A stretch of 64,000 bases of DNA from Hyphomicrobiales bacterium (GCA_900468285.1 UBTF01000005.1:124001-188000); one strand, 5' to 3'; counted from the stretch's first letter, positions 1 through 8,578 are shown. Numbers and translations are program-made. The notes: generated by a model from the sequence alone, not told the origin.

Positions 1-1
1 A

Positions 2-163
2 TCGATTACGCAGTACGGCGGTGTCCATGCCAAAGCCTCCCGCGTCGCCTCCGTCAGGCAGTCGGACTATAGCACGCTTGTCGCTGTGTGGCCCAAGACG
101 GAAAAGCCAGGATGTGCAACCTGTCCAGTTCATGCGGCGACTGTCGTCCTCATGATGCGATAA
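2..163 (+). CDS. C-terminal end of an unidentified protein (partial, runs in from left edge)
   Basis: An open frame enters from the left edge and ends at a TAA at 161-163, giving 53 residues with ordinary composition and a CATC segment near the end. I do not recognise the family. It could be the true tail of a gene that starts outside the window or simply an open frame by chance; nothing downstream on the same strand continues it. Confidence 0.3.
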   Translation, partial: SITQYGGVHAKASRVASVRQSDYSTLVAVWPKTEKPGCATCPVHAATVVLMMR

Positions 164-995
164 GAGCTGTTAGTGCCAGTAGCAGGGTACCTAAAAGGTG
201 GACTTAGGCGGGGCTGCCACGATAGAGCTGAAGAAAGCGCGCCGGCATTCCTGCAAGTTCCGCCACGATGGCGCCCATGGTCGGGTCAGTCCAAAGGTCT
301 TCAAAAATGCTTCGGCTTCCATACCCCGTGCCACCTGAACTATAATTTCACGGTTTTTTTGGTGGAAGAAAGGGGTGGTCTGCCTCTCCTCCCCTAATAA
401 CGTGCGACCAATCCCAAGTGACGTCGATTGTACCTGTTTCCGGGAATTCGGCGGGCTGTCTAATTTCGCCGGTGAGGATCGGATGGGCACCGGTCAGCAA
501 TGTCATCATTTGCACCTGCCAATAGCGATTTGGGACAGCTACAGCAGACCGAAACCATCCCTCGACGTCGTTCGCCGACAGATACTTAACGCAGAAAAAT
601 ACCCACGTTGACAATAGGTTGCCGGCATTGGACAAGGATCTAAGCTCGAGTCATTTTACGCCAAGCAGAGCGTGCTTGCCGACCTCCGGACAGAATACAA
701 ACACCCCTAGCGGGTCGTCATAGCCGGTCGCACGACGACTCCGGCGAAGGCACTACGGTCACCGCGCTCACCGGCAAGATGATCTGCCCCATGATAAGGG
801 ATACTCGATGTTGCAGGGCATCCACGACGTGACTGCAGGCAAAGTCGTCCCCACGTTCAGCGGAACTTCCATTCGGGAATCTTTGGGTAAGATGTCCGCT
901 CTTCGCGCAACCCGGCCATGGACTTCGCAGTTTCGAGACAACCTTTGGCGCTTGGCCCATGCACCAAGACCTAGAAAGGTTCAGCTTCCTCGGAC
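164..995. other. Gene-poor stretch with only short uninformative open frames
   Basis: About 830 bases without a gene I can support. Short open frames exist on both strands, for example on the minus strand between 348 and 635, but none shows a recognisable motif, a good ribosome binding site and clean ends together. The stretch may hold decayed coding sequence: the minus-strand frames around 191-635 read as plausible protein in pieces that change frame near position 350. Confidence 0.4.
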
Positions 996-1481
996 CTAAA
1001 GGCGTTGCACGACGCGGGAATGTTGAACAGGCGGCTGCATCAGCTCTATGGTGATGCCATCCGGGCCAGAGATGTACGCGACCAATGTTCCGCGTCGGGG
1101 TCCGGCCGGTATCGGCTGCGGCGAACCCTTCACGGCCCACCCCGCCCTCTCGACCCGCGCGATCGCCCTGCGGATATCCGTAACCGTAAAGGCGATGTGC
1201 GCGGCGCCGATTGCACCCGCGCTCCGAGGTGTCTCCCCCAGCGTACTGCCTGTCGAATATTCGAGAAGCTCGATAGGGTAGCCATTTGGAGCTGTCACCA
1301 GCGCCATTCGGCAGCGCGGATCGTCAACCCCCGTGGCCTCCCGTAGGAACTCCCCACCCATCTCTCCTTGGCGAGCAAGGTCGAAACCCATCGCCTCAGT
1401 CCAGAACTGGATCGCCTCCTCCAACGAGGCGACCGAGAATCCGGTGTGGTCCACAGCTATTACGCCTGCATCTTCGGCCAT
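996..1481 (-). CDS. VOC family protein (glyoxalase/bleomycin-resistance fold)
   Basis: A 161-residue protein of the vicinal oxygen chelate superfamily. Two beta-alpha-beta-beta-beta modules are visible: the first begins with the typical VDHTGFSV strand (about residues 10-17), the second with AAHIAFTV (about 93-100) and ends with the hallmark GPDGITIELMQ (about 138-148). VOC proteins usually bind a metal and act as dioxygenases, lyases or resistance proteins; the substrate cannot be read from the sequence. The ATG at 1481 is preceded on the minus strand by an AGGAA ribosome site about five bases away. It lies just downstream of a DUF2256 gene and a second VOC gene on the same strand, 24 and 54 bases apart, so the three may be cotranscribed. 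Confidence 0.85.
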   Translation of the reverse strand: MAEDAGVIAVDHTGFSVASLEEAIQFWTEAMGFDLARQGEMGGEFLREATGVDDPRCRMALVTAPNGYPIELLEYSTGSTLGETPRSAGAIGAAHIAFTVTDIRRAIARVERAGWAVKGSPQPIPAGPRRGTLVAYISGPDGITIELMQPPVQHSRVVQRL

Positions 1482-1505
1482 TTCTATTCCTCATATATCG
1501 AGCAG

Positions 1506-1691
1506 TTACGTCTGTGCCCGAGCTAACGACGGCTCAATAGCCTTACGATTGTCTTTCGTCTCTCGACATCGTTGGGAGCAGAACTTCACGTTGTCCCAGG
1601 TCTTCTCCCACTTCTTTCTCCATGAGAACGGCCTACTACAGACCGGACAGATCTTAGTGGGCAGGTCCGACTTCTCACGACGCTTCGGCAT
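1506..1691 (-). CDS. DUF2256 family small zinc-ribbon-like protein
   Basis: A 61-residue basic protein matching what I know of the DUF2256 family: it opens with [13 protein letters not shown], then a CPVC pair, the aromatic-rich [15 protein letters not shown] segment and a final C-x3-C (SQRC). The four cysteines look like a small zinc knuckle. The family's function is unknown to me. Length and layout are normal for the family. It sits between two VOC genes on the same strand and could be part of a three-gene unit. A truncation is unlikely because both the N-terminal MPKR start and the terminal cysteine block are present. Confidence 0.85.
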   Translation of the reverse strand: MPKRREKSDLPTKICPVCSRPFSWRKKWEKTWDNVKFCSQRCRETKDNRKAIEPSLARAQT

Positions 1692-1745
1692 CCGTCACTC
1701 CAGACGGTTTCCATCGATGACTAGACCTTGCCGTGCATGGCCAAC

Positions 1746-2120
1746 TCAAGCCGACGGTAACGTCCGCGCGGTGAGCTTGTTTCCATCCGGATCACGAAGA
1801 TAGGCGACAAATGAGCCATTAGGACGCTCTGACGGCGGTGTCTCGATCGACTTCCCTCCGTGGCTTGTCCCGGCGTCGTGCCATGCTTTCACATGCTCGG
1901 GGCTTGGAGCGACAAGACCGATCGTTCCACCGTTGGCGACCGTCGCTGGTTTCCCATCAATCGGCGTTGTTACCATAAGGCGGCTTCCGGCATGTATGTA
2001 GACAAGCCTCCCTCTGGCATCGATTTCACCTGGCCCGACGCCGAGGGCAGTAAAGGTGGCGTCGTAGAAAGCTTTCGATCGCTCCAGATCGTTGCTGCCA
2101 ATCATTACGTGCGTGAACAT
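1746..2120 (-). CDS. VOC family protein (glyoxalase-like)
   Basis: A 124-residue VOC protein when started at the ATG at 2118-2120, which gives the usual N-terminus MFTHVMIGSNDLERSKAFYD, the strand and helix that open most small VOC proteins. A longer frame to 2171 adds 17 residues with no family resemblance. The C-terminal half carries HDAGTSHGG and ends with the FVAYLRDPDGNKL block that supplies a metal ligand in relatives. Members like this are often annotated as lactoylglutathione-lyase-like, but the catalytic role is not provable here. It is the first gene of a possible minus-strand set with DUF2256 and a second VOC gene. Confidence 0.85.
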   Translation of the reverse strand: MFTHVMIGSNDLERSKAFYDATFTALGVGPGEIDARGRLVYIHAGSRLMVTTPIDGKPATVANGGTIGLVAPSPEHVKAWHDAGTSHGGKSIETPPSERPNGSFVAYLRDPDGNKLTARTLPSA

Positions 2121-2297
2121 CGTCCATGTCCTGTGCTTGTTGAGGGACGCAAGGCCCGAACTTAACAGCAAAGGAACGGCGCGTCTCGTAGTGGCAGGTC
2201 CGAAATCCTTGAAGTCTCAACGCGAAATGATGACGGGTGTCGGCTGCCCGGCCTTATGGACTTGCTTCCGGGGTCGATTTAAAAGAGGAAAAAACCT

Positions 2298-3764
2298 GTG
2301 CTCGAAGGCGTCTGTATGGATATAAAGCAAGACCAAGTTTCCGCAGACGAACTCAAACGATCCCTGGCCGCCGCTGGTCCGTTCGTTGCCATGGTCAATA
2401 CGACGCGGACGCCGATGGTCGTCACCAATCCAAGGCTTACGGACAACCCAATCGTATACGCCAACGCCGCATTCATCGCGATGAGCGGATACGCTGAAAA
2501 CGAGATTGTTGGCCAGAATTGCCGCTTCCTGCAGGGTGAGGCGACAGACCCGGCATCCGTCGCGCGCCTGAGGACTGCCATCGCCGCAAACGAAGAAATC
2601 GAGGTCGATCTTCTCAACTATCGCAAAGACAGAAGCAGCTTCTGGAACAGGTTGCTTGTCTCCCCCGTATTCGAAGACGGAGCTGTCACCTTCTTCGTTG
2701 CGTCTCAGCAGGATGTGACACTCGAGCTTGAGGAACTGGCCGCGATTGAGCGGCGCAAAGCCGACCTCGAGAGAGAAGTCGCGGAGCGCACCGCCGAACT
2801 TGACGCTAGCGAACAAAGTCTGCGCTTGGCCCTCGAGGCCGGAAGACTTGGCATATGGACCATCGACTTTGTCACGGGAGAACTGACCGCCTCGGCAGAA
2901 TGCAAATCCATATGTGGTCGAACACCCAACGAACCCCTTACGCTGGATGACCTGCGGGAAACGATCCATCCCGAGGATCGCCTTCTGCAGATCGAGGCGA
3001 TCAATCAAGCCGTGAAAGACAGATCCCTCCTTGAAGCCGAGTATAGACTGGTCACGCCTGCCGGGGAGCTCAAATGGGTTCAGATCAGAGGCCAGGCGAG
3101 TTACGCACAAGACGGCACGCCGTTATCCATCACAGGCATCACACAGGATATCACCTCGAGACGGGAGGCGCAGGGTCACCGCGCCCTTCTGGCTCGGGAG
3201 CTCAGCCACCGCCTGAAGAACACGCTCGCGTCACTGCAGGCGATCGTATCGCAGACGATCAGGCGAGCCGGCTCCCTGGACGACGCCGGAGCGACCCTGG
3301 CGGCGAGAATACATGCGATGGCCACTGCCAACGATCTTCTCGTCAATGAGGATTTCGGCAGAGCATCGCTTCGGACGCTCGTCAGGCGCACGCTCGCCCC
3401 GTTCGGTGTTGAGGACCATTCGCGGTTTTCAATCGTTGGAGCAGAGGCCGAGTTGCCATCCAATCTCACGGCAGCCTATGCACTCGTCATGCACGAACTG
3501 GCGACAAATGCCACCAAGTACGGCGCGCTGTCGAACGAGAGTGGTGTCGTCGAAATTGAATGGTCGATCGACACGAACGCCACAGGCCGTGAGCTAACGC
3601 TGAGTTGGCGAGAACGTGGTGGGCCGCCCGTCGTTGCACCAGCTCGGACAAGCTTCGGGACACAGTTGATCCAACGGCTTCTGGCGAGCGAGGCAGGCGG
3701 TGTGGCGACCGTAGCATATGATCCTTCAGGGCTGTCGTTCATAGCGAGGGTACCACTGGACTGA
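2298..3764 (+). CDS. LOV-PAS HWE-type sensor histidine kinase (blue-light sensor, LovK-like)
   Basis: A 488-residue cytoplasmic sensor kinase without membrane segments. Residues about 25-140 form a LOV domain with the flavin-reactive motif GQNCRFLQG (cysteine 75) and the later NYRKD...FWN and FVASQQDV blocks expected of a photoactive flavin-binding LOV domain. A coiled linker (about 145-175) leads to a second PAS domain with PAC motif (about 175-290). The kinase part is of the HWE group: ELSHRLKNTLA with histidine 304, the HELATNATKYGALS N-box, and WRERGGPPV supplying the W-x-E signature. Two starts compete: GTG at 2298 with AGAGGA eight bases upstream, or ATG at 2316 with GAAGG. A single-domain response regulator follows, the same pairing as LovK/LovR of Caulobacter. 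Confidence 0.93.
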   Translation: MLEGVCMDIKQDQVSADELKRSLAAAGPFVAMVNTTRTPMVVTNPRLTDNPIVYANAAFIAMSGYAENEIVGQNCRFLQGEATDPASVARLRTAIAANEEIEVDLLNYRKDRSSFWNRLLVSPVFEDGAVTFFVASQQDVTLELEELAAIERRKADLEREVAERTAELDASEQSLRLALEAGRLGIWTIDFVTGELTASAECKSICGRTPNEPLTLDDLRETIHPEDRLLQIEAINQAVKDRSLLEAEYRLVTPAGELKWVQIRGQASYAQDGTPLSITGITQDITSRREAQGHRALLARELSHRLKNTLASLQAIVSQTIRRAGSLDDAGATLAARIHAMATANDLLVNEDFGRASLRTLVRRTLAPFGVEDHSRFSIVGAEAELPSNLTAAYALVMHELATNATKYGALSNESGVVEIEWSIDTNATGRELTLSWRERGGPPVVAPARTSFGTQLIQRLLASEAGGVATVAYDPSGLSFIARVPLD

Positions 3765-3937
3765 TCAAAACAAGTGATCCCTGTCAAAAGCACCGGGAAA
3801 TCCGCTTTGTAACAAGAGACCGAATTCGACTGTCCCGCGCTCCACAGAATCGGTGTTCAATCAATCGGCTGACGAGAATGGATCGAACTTGATGACGTCG
3901 CGTTGTGTCTGCGAACAGGTCAAAAGGATCCCCTCGC

Positions 3938-4360
3938 ATGTCCGACGAAAACACACCCTACGCTCTCGTAGTCGATGATGATGGCCTCATCAGAATGGAC
4001 GCGGTGGATATCCTTGAGGAAGCTGGCTTTAGGGTGTTGGAAGCGGCGAACGCCGAGGAGGCATTGTTGGTTCTCCAGAAACACGGCGAGGACATCCAGC
4101 TTCTGTTTACGGACGTGCAGATGCCGCCCGGCGAGCTAAACGGCTTCCACCTCGCTCGGCAATGCTACGCATCCTGGCCGCATATAGGGATCATCGTCGC
4201 CTCAGGTATGATCGAACCTAGCGAGGGAGAAATGCCTCAAGAGGCAAGATTCGTGAAGAAGCCATTCAGCGCGGATGTCGTTTACGATCATCTTCAGGAA
4301 TTGCTACCAGACGGAAAGAAGCCCCAGCCTTTGAAGCAGCGGGCGACCTCGACCTGGTAA
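3938..4360 (+). CDS. Single-domain response regulator (LovR-like)
   Basis: From the ATG at 3938, with AAAAGGA about ten bases upstream, the product is 140 residues: one CheY-like receiver domain and a short polar tail, with no output domain. The acidic pocket is VVDDD (residues 11-15), the phosphoacceptor is aspartate 59 in FTDVQMP, and the conserved lysine is 108 in VKKPF. All key residues are intact, so it should be phosphorylated. It lies 173 bases downstream of the LOV-HWE kinase on the same strand; in Caulobacter a comparable pair (LovK and LovR) tunes the general stress response, with LovR acting as a phosphate sink. That role here is inference. A GTG at 3905 is a less likely start. Confidence 0.92.
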   Translation: MSDENTPYALVVDDDGLIRMDAVDILEEAGFRVLEAANAEEALLVLQKHGEDIQLLFTDVQMPPGELNGFHLARQCYASWPHIGIIVASGMIEPSEGEMPQEARFVKKPFSADVVYDHLQELLPDGKKPQPLKQRATSTW

Positions 4361-4468
4361 CCCGGCGTAGCATTCTACTGTGTCCCGGATCAGCGCCCCT
4401 GAGACAGAACTGGCTTAATTGAGAAGAGAGGATTTTGGCTCATCGTAGCTCATTCACAGGAAGCGAAG

Positions 4469-4604
4469 ATGAAACAAAAATCCGGGCCGCAGACATGGAC
4501 GGCCGAGAAGACGATCAAGGACATCCGCCGCGCCGCGCTCAAGCATCATTCGGCCGAGGACAAAATCCGTATTGTGCTGGAGGGCCTTCGCGGCGAGGAC
4601 AGAT
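4469..4604 (+). pseudogene. IS3-family transposase OrfA, N-terminal remnant
   Basis: The reading frame from ATG 4469 opens with MKQKSGP and continues through KDIRRAALKHHSAEDKIRIV and LEGLRGED, the characteristic start of one IS3-family OrfA group. About 45 residues in, the similarity stops and the rest of the open frame to 4756 is not transposase-like. No OrfB, DDE domain or second terminal repeat was found. This is a truncated, dead insertion-sequence fragment between the response regulator and the alpha/beta hydrolase gene. Confidence 0.75.
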
Positions 4605-4837
4605 GCCGTGTTGCGACGTTGCTGTCTCATCGGAGCTGGCTTCGTCACGGGCTGACCCGAGCAACTGACTGGCGATGTAGACCAAGGGGCGTTAGTGTTT
4701 TTTGGCTTCAACCATCTATTTTGATATCACGCTCCTACAGGAAGTCGGATCGCTAACGTGCGGTTTTGCCTCAACGAGCCTTAACTTACAAACGAAACAG
4801 ATTTCCGCTGCAGCCCGTTACACTGAAGTATGTCCCC

Positions 4838-4874
4838 TAATCGGTGGACGCACTATATGTGCGCCCACCGATTA
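4838..4874. terminator. Strong inverted repeat just past the hydrolase stop codon
   Basis: Two 16-base arms (4838-4853 and 4859-4874) pair with a single mismatch around the loop TATAT. The arm sequence is TAATCGGTGGRCGCAC. It begins two bases beyond the stop codon of the minus-strand alpha/beta hydrolase gene, where a transcript-ending or transcript-stabilising hairpin would be expected. No clear U-run follows on the minus strand, so intrinsic termination is uncertain and a REP-like element or IS end is an alternative. Confidence 0.6.
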
Positions 4875-4876
4875 AA

Positions 4877-5695
4877 TTAGGCGAGAAATTCGATCAGGTC
4901 TTGGTTTAAGCGGTCTGGCACAGTGGCAAACAGCCCATGAGGCTCACCATCATACTCAATCAGCTTTGCTCCGGCGATACCCTTTGCTGCGGCACGACCT
5001 GTCGGGTCGATTGGCACCGTCTTGTCGCCCGTCCCGTGTATGACGAGCGTGGGAACTGTGAACGCGGCGAAATCCGGTCGGAAGTCCGTCTTGCCAAATG
5101 CGTCAACGCAGTCGATTGTGGCCTTCGGGCTTGCCATGACGCCAAGAACGAAGGACCAATCCAGTACGCCTTGGCTAACCGGGCTCGTAACGAAGCCGAC
5201 CCCGTAGAACGTTTTGGCAAAGCTTTGCAAGAAGTCGAAACGGTCCTTGCGAATATCCGATTTCATGCCCTCAAAGACGCTGACATCGACACCGTCAGGA
5301 TTGGTCTCATCTTTAAGCAAATAACCGGCGACTGAGGCGACAAGAACGGCTTTCGATACTTTCGACGCGCCATGGCGTGAAAGATAACGGGCAATCTCGC
5401 CGCCACCCATGGAGAAACCGACCAAGGCTACGCCCTGAAGTTCAAGGCCATCGATCACGGCGGCAAGGTCATCGGCGAAGGTGTCGTAATTATAGCCGCT
5501 CGCCGGATGTCCTGATTGACCAAAACCACGACGGTCATAGGTGATAACGCGAAAGCCAGACTCCAACAGGGCGACGGTTTGATATTCGAACATGTCTCCG
5601 GTCAGCGGCCAACCGTGGATCAAGATAACAGGGCGGCCTTGCCCCATATCCTTGACATGCAGTTTTGTACCGTCTTTTGCTTCGATGAATGCCAT
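4877..5695 (-). CDS. Alpha/beta hydrolase of the non-heme chloroperoxidase/esterase type
   Basis: A 272-residue alpha/beta-fold hydrolase. The oxyanion loop HGWPLTGDMF (residues 27-36), the nucleophile elbow GFSMGG with serine 95, aspartate 224 in HGTGDKTVP and histidine 253 in GEPHGLF make a complete catalytic triad. The overall pattern, including YDRRGFGQS, is that of cofactor-free haloperoxidases and related esterases. Such enzymes hydrolyse esters and can form peracids; the real substrate is unknown. Length is normal for the family. It is a single gene on the minus strand with a hairpin right after the stop. The ATG start at 5695 gives the normal MAFIEAKDGTKL opening. Confidence 0.93.
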   Translation of the reverse strand: MAFIEAKDGTKLHVKDMGQGRPVILIHGWPLTGDMFEYQTVALLESGFRVITYDRRGFGQSGHPASGYNYDTFADDLAAVIDGLELQGVALVGFSMGGGEIARYLSRHGASKVSKAVLVASVAGYLLKDETNPDGVDVSVFEGMKSDIRKDRFDFLQSFAKTFYGVGFVTSPVSQGVLDWSFVLGVMASPKATIDCVDAFGKTDFRPDFAAFTVPTLVIHGTGDKTVPIDPTGRAAAKGIAGAKLIEYDGEPHGLFATVPDRLNQDLIEFLA

Positions 5696-5951
5696 CTGGT
5701 GACTCCTTTGATGATGCCACCGGTAAATCCTGCCAAGGCATATATGGTTCCTTGATAGAGGCAGGTGCTAAATGAGATTGGTGAGGCGGGTTCTGCACTT
5801 TGATACTGGATTGTACTGTAGCGCACAGAAGTCATCGCAGGTATCGCCACCCAAAAAACGAACAGAGCGAGGCAGAACGCTCTAATCATCGCTGTCTTTG
5901 GTTGGCCCGTCGCCCGGTAACGGATATCTTGAGTTCGCTTCTCGTAATGCT

Positions 5952-6392
5952 CTAGCGGAGAACGGAGTAAAGTGTTTTTGAAGTCGTTACAGGTCCATTT
6001 TCCGAACTCGGGCGATATACGATGCATGATCTCAATTGTGGGAGCCATCCGATTCCACCGCGAGTACCCGTCATCAACCAATCCGTACGGTAAAGGCGGG
6101 CATCTTCCGGCTTGGTTCTCAAACTCAGTTCAAGCTTGCTAGCCTGCTCCCGCGCCATTTGCACAAGATACCACCTTGCCGCTTCCATCATGCTCAGTCG
6201 TGGTAACCGCTGAACTTCCTGACCTATCTCCGTTATGACTATGTCGAACTTCCCTTTCACCACTTCGACATGCGGGTAGCCAAAATCTCGACTGGAACGT
6301 TCTGCGCTAACACTGTCACTCAGTTTTGTTCGAGCCCAAAACGAGTCGATGACGGCCTGAAGCTCGTCGATCAAGTCAGTTCCCATTAGCAA
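5952..6392 (-). CDS. Hypothetical protein, possibly an Imm63-like immunity protein with a disrupted end
   Basis: A 146-residue frame with realistic composition to about residue 107. The segment YPHVEVVKGKFDIVITEIGQE followed by MEAARWYLVQMAREQASKLEL resembles my recollection of small polymorphic-toxin immunity proteins of the Imm63 kind, but this is a weak, memory-based match. Near positions 6070-6085 the better-looking continuation (YSRWNRMAPTIEIMHRISPE) is in another frame, suggesting a frameshift. No toxin gene is adjacent. The gene diverges from the hypothetical gene at 6623. It may be a pseudogene. Confidence 0.4.
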   Translation of the reverse strand: MLMGTDLIDELQAVIDSFWARTKLSDSVSAERSSRDFGYPHVEVVKGKFDIVITEIGQEVQRLPRLSMMEAARWYLVQMAREQASKLELSLRTKPEDARLYRTDWLMTGTRGGIGWLPQLRSCIVYRPSSENGPVTTSKTLYSVLR

Positions 6393-6622
6393 GTCTCACG
6401 TTCTGCGGAAATCAACCAGAAAACTCGTGAAGAAAGCGACATGGTAGCGTCGCTCTAACTCGAAATCAGGCCCATCGCGTCGTCCACTACGTAGCAAAAG
6501 CCCATTGAAGCTTGCTACTTGATCTCTTACACCGCTCTTGCACAAGCCTGATGGTTGCGAAGCCGGTCCCTTAACCCAGGGTGCAGGCACCGGTATGCAC
6601 GGACGCTGACAAAGGAATGCAG

Positions 6623-7021
6623 ATGTCGATCACTGTACAGAAAACGATACCCGCTGCGCGTATGCAGCAGTTCCAGCAGATGGTTGACCGTTGGCTCGAC
6701 GAGGGTCCGATCCGGCTCGCGACGAATGCCACGATAACTGCAATGGAAAATGCCGGAATTGCGAAAGCGGAACAGGTAGCGATCATCGAAGACCGGAATA
6801 TCATCATGAAACACAACATGCGTCTGGGTGTGATCAGTGAAGTGTTCGCACCGGCTGTCGAGAAAGCGGTGAATGCATCTCGGACAGGAAGTGAAGCTCA
6901 AGATGAAATCGCTCGCTTAATTGTGACGGCGGTGGGTATCCGCCAAGATGATGACAGTGAGCTGATCACATTCACCTTCACTACTCAAACAGAGGCAGAT
7001 GCATTCGATAAAGCCGTCTGA
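6623..7021 (+). CDS. Hypothetical protein, unrecognised family
   Basis: From ATG 6623, with AAAGGA six bases upstream, the frame codes for about 132 residues: MSITVQKTIPAARMQQF at the start, a helical acidic middle and a C-terminus TFTFTTQTEADAFDKAV. Composition is that of a soluble cytoplasmic protein; no signal peptide, membrane segment or cysteine cluster is visible. I do not recognise the family. The good ribosome site and clean stop argue that it is a real gene. An upstream in-frame start at 6581 is possible but has no ribosome site. Neighbours (a putative immunity-like frame and an SDR gene) give no firm clue to its role. Confidence 0.6.
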   Translation: MSITVQKTIPAARMQQFQQMVDRWLDEGPIRLATNATITAMENAGIAKAEQVAIIEDRNIIMKHNMRLGVISEVFAPAVEKAVNASRTGSEAQDEIARLIVTAVGIRQDDDSELITFTFTTQTEADAFDKAV

Positions 7022-7139
7022 AAGCATAGTGCCGATGAGCTTCCAATCATGGCACAAGTGAGCCCGGTCGAAACATGAGTCGAGCAGATCGTGCGGCACC
7101 CGACCAATTCAAGATCGGGTGCCGCGTGTCGGTGGCGGC

Positions 7140-7871
7140 TTAGACCTGCAGCAGGCCCCCGTCCACGCAAAGTTCAGCGCCCGCAATGTAGCTCGCGTCA
7201 TCGCTCAGCAAGAACAAGGCGGCTGCAGCGACCTCTGAGGGTCGTGCCATACGGCCCATCGGAATCGGAGCGACAATCGCCGCGCGTGTGTCTTCTGCGA
7301 CAGAAGCCATCATGTCCGTATCTGTCGGGCCGGGTGCAACTACGTTGACGCGAATACCTTTGGGAGCGAGTTCTGCTGTCCAGGTTCTGGCATAGGAGCG
7401 AACCGCTGCTTTGGTCGCGCAGTAGGTACCATAACCCGCGTATCCCGCGCTTCCGGCAATGGAGCCAACGAGCACGACCGAGCCGCCTTCTGTCATGGCG
7501 CGGAGAGCCGCCTGGAAGCCGAACACCATACCTCGGACATTGACGTCAAAGTGGCGGTCGAAGTGCTCAGGCGTTATTTTGGCGATCTCTGAAGGCTCCG
7601 AGAGGCCTGCATTCAAAACAAGCGCATCGACACGACCGTATGCTTTGCGGACGGTTTCGACAGCAGCGACCATGTCTTCTGGAGAGCCTGCGTCTGCGGC
7701 AATGCCGACAACGCCATTGCCGATCCCTTGGGCAGCTGTTTCAGCATCTTCACCTCTGCGACTGGTGATGAAGACATTCGCGCCTTCTGCAGAAAGTCGC
7801 TCTGCAATCGCCAGACCAATACCCTTCGCGCCGCCAACGACCAGTGCCACTTTATTGTTCATTCGAGCCAT
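7140..7871 (-). CDS. SDR family NAD(P)-dependent oxidoreductase
   Basis: A 243-residue classical short-chain dehydrogenase from ATG 7869-7871, which has AAGGA about six bases upstream; the longer open frame to 7928 runs into the promoter region. The cofactor motif GGAKGIG follows the first strand, LNAG lies mid-protein, catalytic serine is in VGSIAGS and the YxxxK pair is in YGTYCATK. The C-terminus has the usual YIAGAELCVDGG. These enzymes oxidise alcohols or reduce ketones with NAD(P); the substrate is unknown. It is transcribed divergently from an HxlR-type repressor 81 bases away, which very likely controls it. The same gene arrangement recurs at 62 kb with an enoyl-CoA hydratase. Confidence 0.93.
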   Translation of the reverse strand: MARMNNKVALVVGGAKGIGLAIAERLSAEGANVFITSRRGEDAETAAQGIGNGVVGIAADAGSPEDMVAAVETVRKAYGRVDALVLNAGLSEPSEIAKITPEHFDRHFDVNVRGMVFGFQAALRAMTEGGSVVLVGSIAGSAGYAGYGTYCATKAAVRSYARTWTAELAPKGIRVNVVAPGPTDTDMMASVAEDTRAAIVAPIPMGRMARPSEVAAAALFLLSDDASYIAGAELCVDGGLLQV

Positions 7872-7925
7872 CGTAAATCCTTTCACTACATGGTCATCAA
7901 ATGATATACGGTAGATATCTGATAT

Positions 7926-7950
7926 CAATTACGCACTTGGAATAGCCTAG
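7926..7950. promoter_or_regulatory. Putative HxlR operator, copy 1
   Basis: The block CAATTACGCACTTG followed by a less conserved stretch ending in CCTAG lies immediately upstream of the HxlR start at 7953. A near-identical block lies at the same place before the second HxlR gene (62322-62347). Conservation between two separate loci upstream of paralogous regulators suggests a shared binding site. The -10 and -35 boxes cannot be assigned with certainty. Confidence 0.5.
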
Positions 7951-7952
7951 AT

Positions 7953-8342
7953 ATGGACGAGTATACCGACCTCGAACACCTCTCCCAGCGAGCACTCTGC
8001 GACATGCCGCTGGTTCGGCCAGTGCTAGATAAAATTGCTGACAAATGGACGATAATGATCCTCACAGTGATCTGTCCCAAACCTTCACGCTTCAATGAAA
8101 TCAAGCGTCGTCTTGACGGGATCACACACAAGGCTCTGGCCCACGCTTTGAAACGACTTGAGCGAAACGGTCTGGTGACCAGAACCGTACTTCCAACGCA
8201 GCCAATTGGCGTTGAATATGCAATCACGCCCTTGGGGCACTCACTGCGGGAGCCATTCGAAGCGTTGTGCTCGTGGGCAGCAGCCAATGGGGACAAGGTC
8301 GAGGCTGCAACTTTGCACTATGACAATATGAGAGATCGTTGA
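7953..8342 (+). CDS. HxlR-type winged-helix transcriptional regulator
   Basis: A 129-residue HxlR/MarR-like regulator. It has the family cysteine near the N-terminus (ALCDMP), the DKIADKWTIMILTVI helix, the RFNEIKRRLDGITHKALAHALKRLERNGLV recognition region and the wing VEYAITPLGHSL. HxlR proteins bind inverted or direct repeats as dimers and respond to aldehydes, quinones or oxidants, often through the cysteine. It is divergent from an SDR oxidoreductase gene, so autoregulation together with control of that enzyme is the obvious inference. A paralogue with the same core is at 62410-62730. Confidence 0.93.
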   Translation: MDEYTDLEHLSQRALCDMPLVRPVLDKIADKWTIMILTVICPKPSRFNEIKRRLDGITHKALAHALKRLERNGLVTRTVLPTQPIGVEYAITPLGHSLREPFEALCSWAAANGDKVEAATLHYDNMRDR

Positions 8343-8578
8343 TGATTGCTTCGGTGTCAGCGCATTTAGGGCAGAAGCGACTTTACAATTATCACTTGGT
8401 CTTAGCGATATCATTCGCGTAAGACATGCGCCTGATTTCCTCTTTTTGGAGTCCTGCGCGATCTTTGCACGACCAACAGCGTTGTCTGAAGCCGCAGAAC
8501 GGATATTTCCTGACCACCGTTGATAAGCACATCACGATAGGCTTGAGAGTCCCGCGACCAATGGTGCTGAGCTAACAT

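Noticed and set aside
2217..3110. A 297-codon minus-strand frame opposite the LOV kinase gene
   Set aside because: Shadow of the kinase gene; composition is unlike a normal protein and has no start site.
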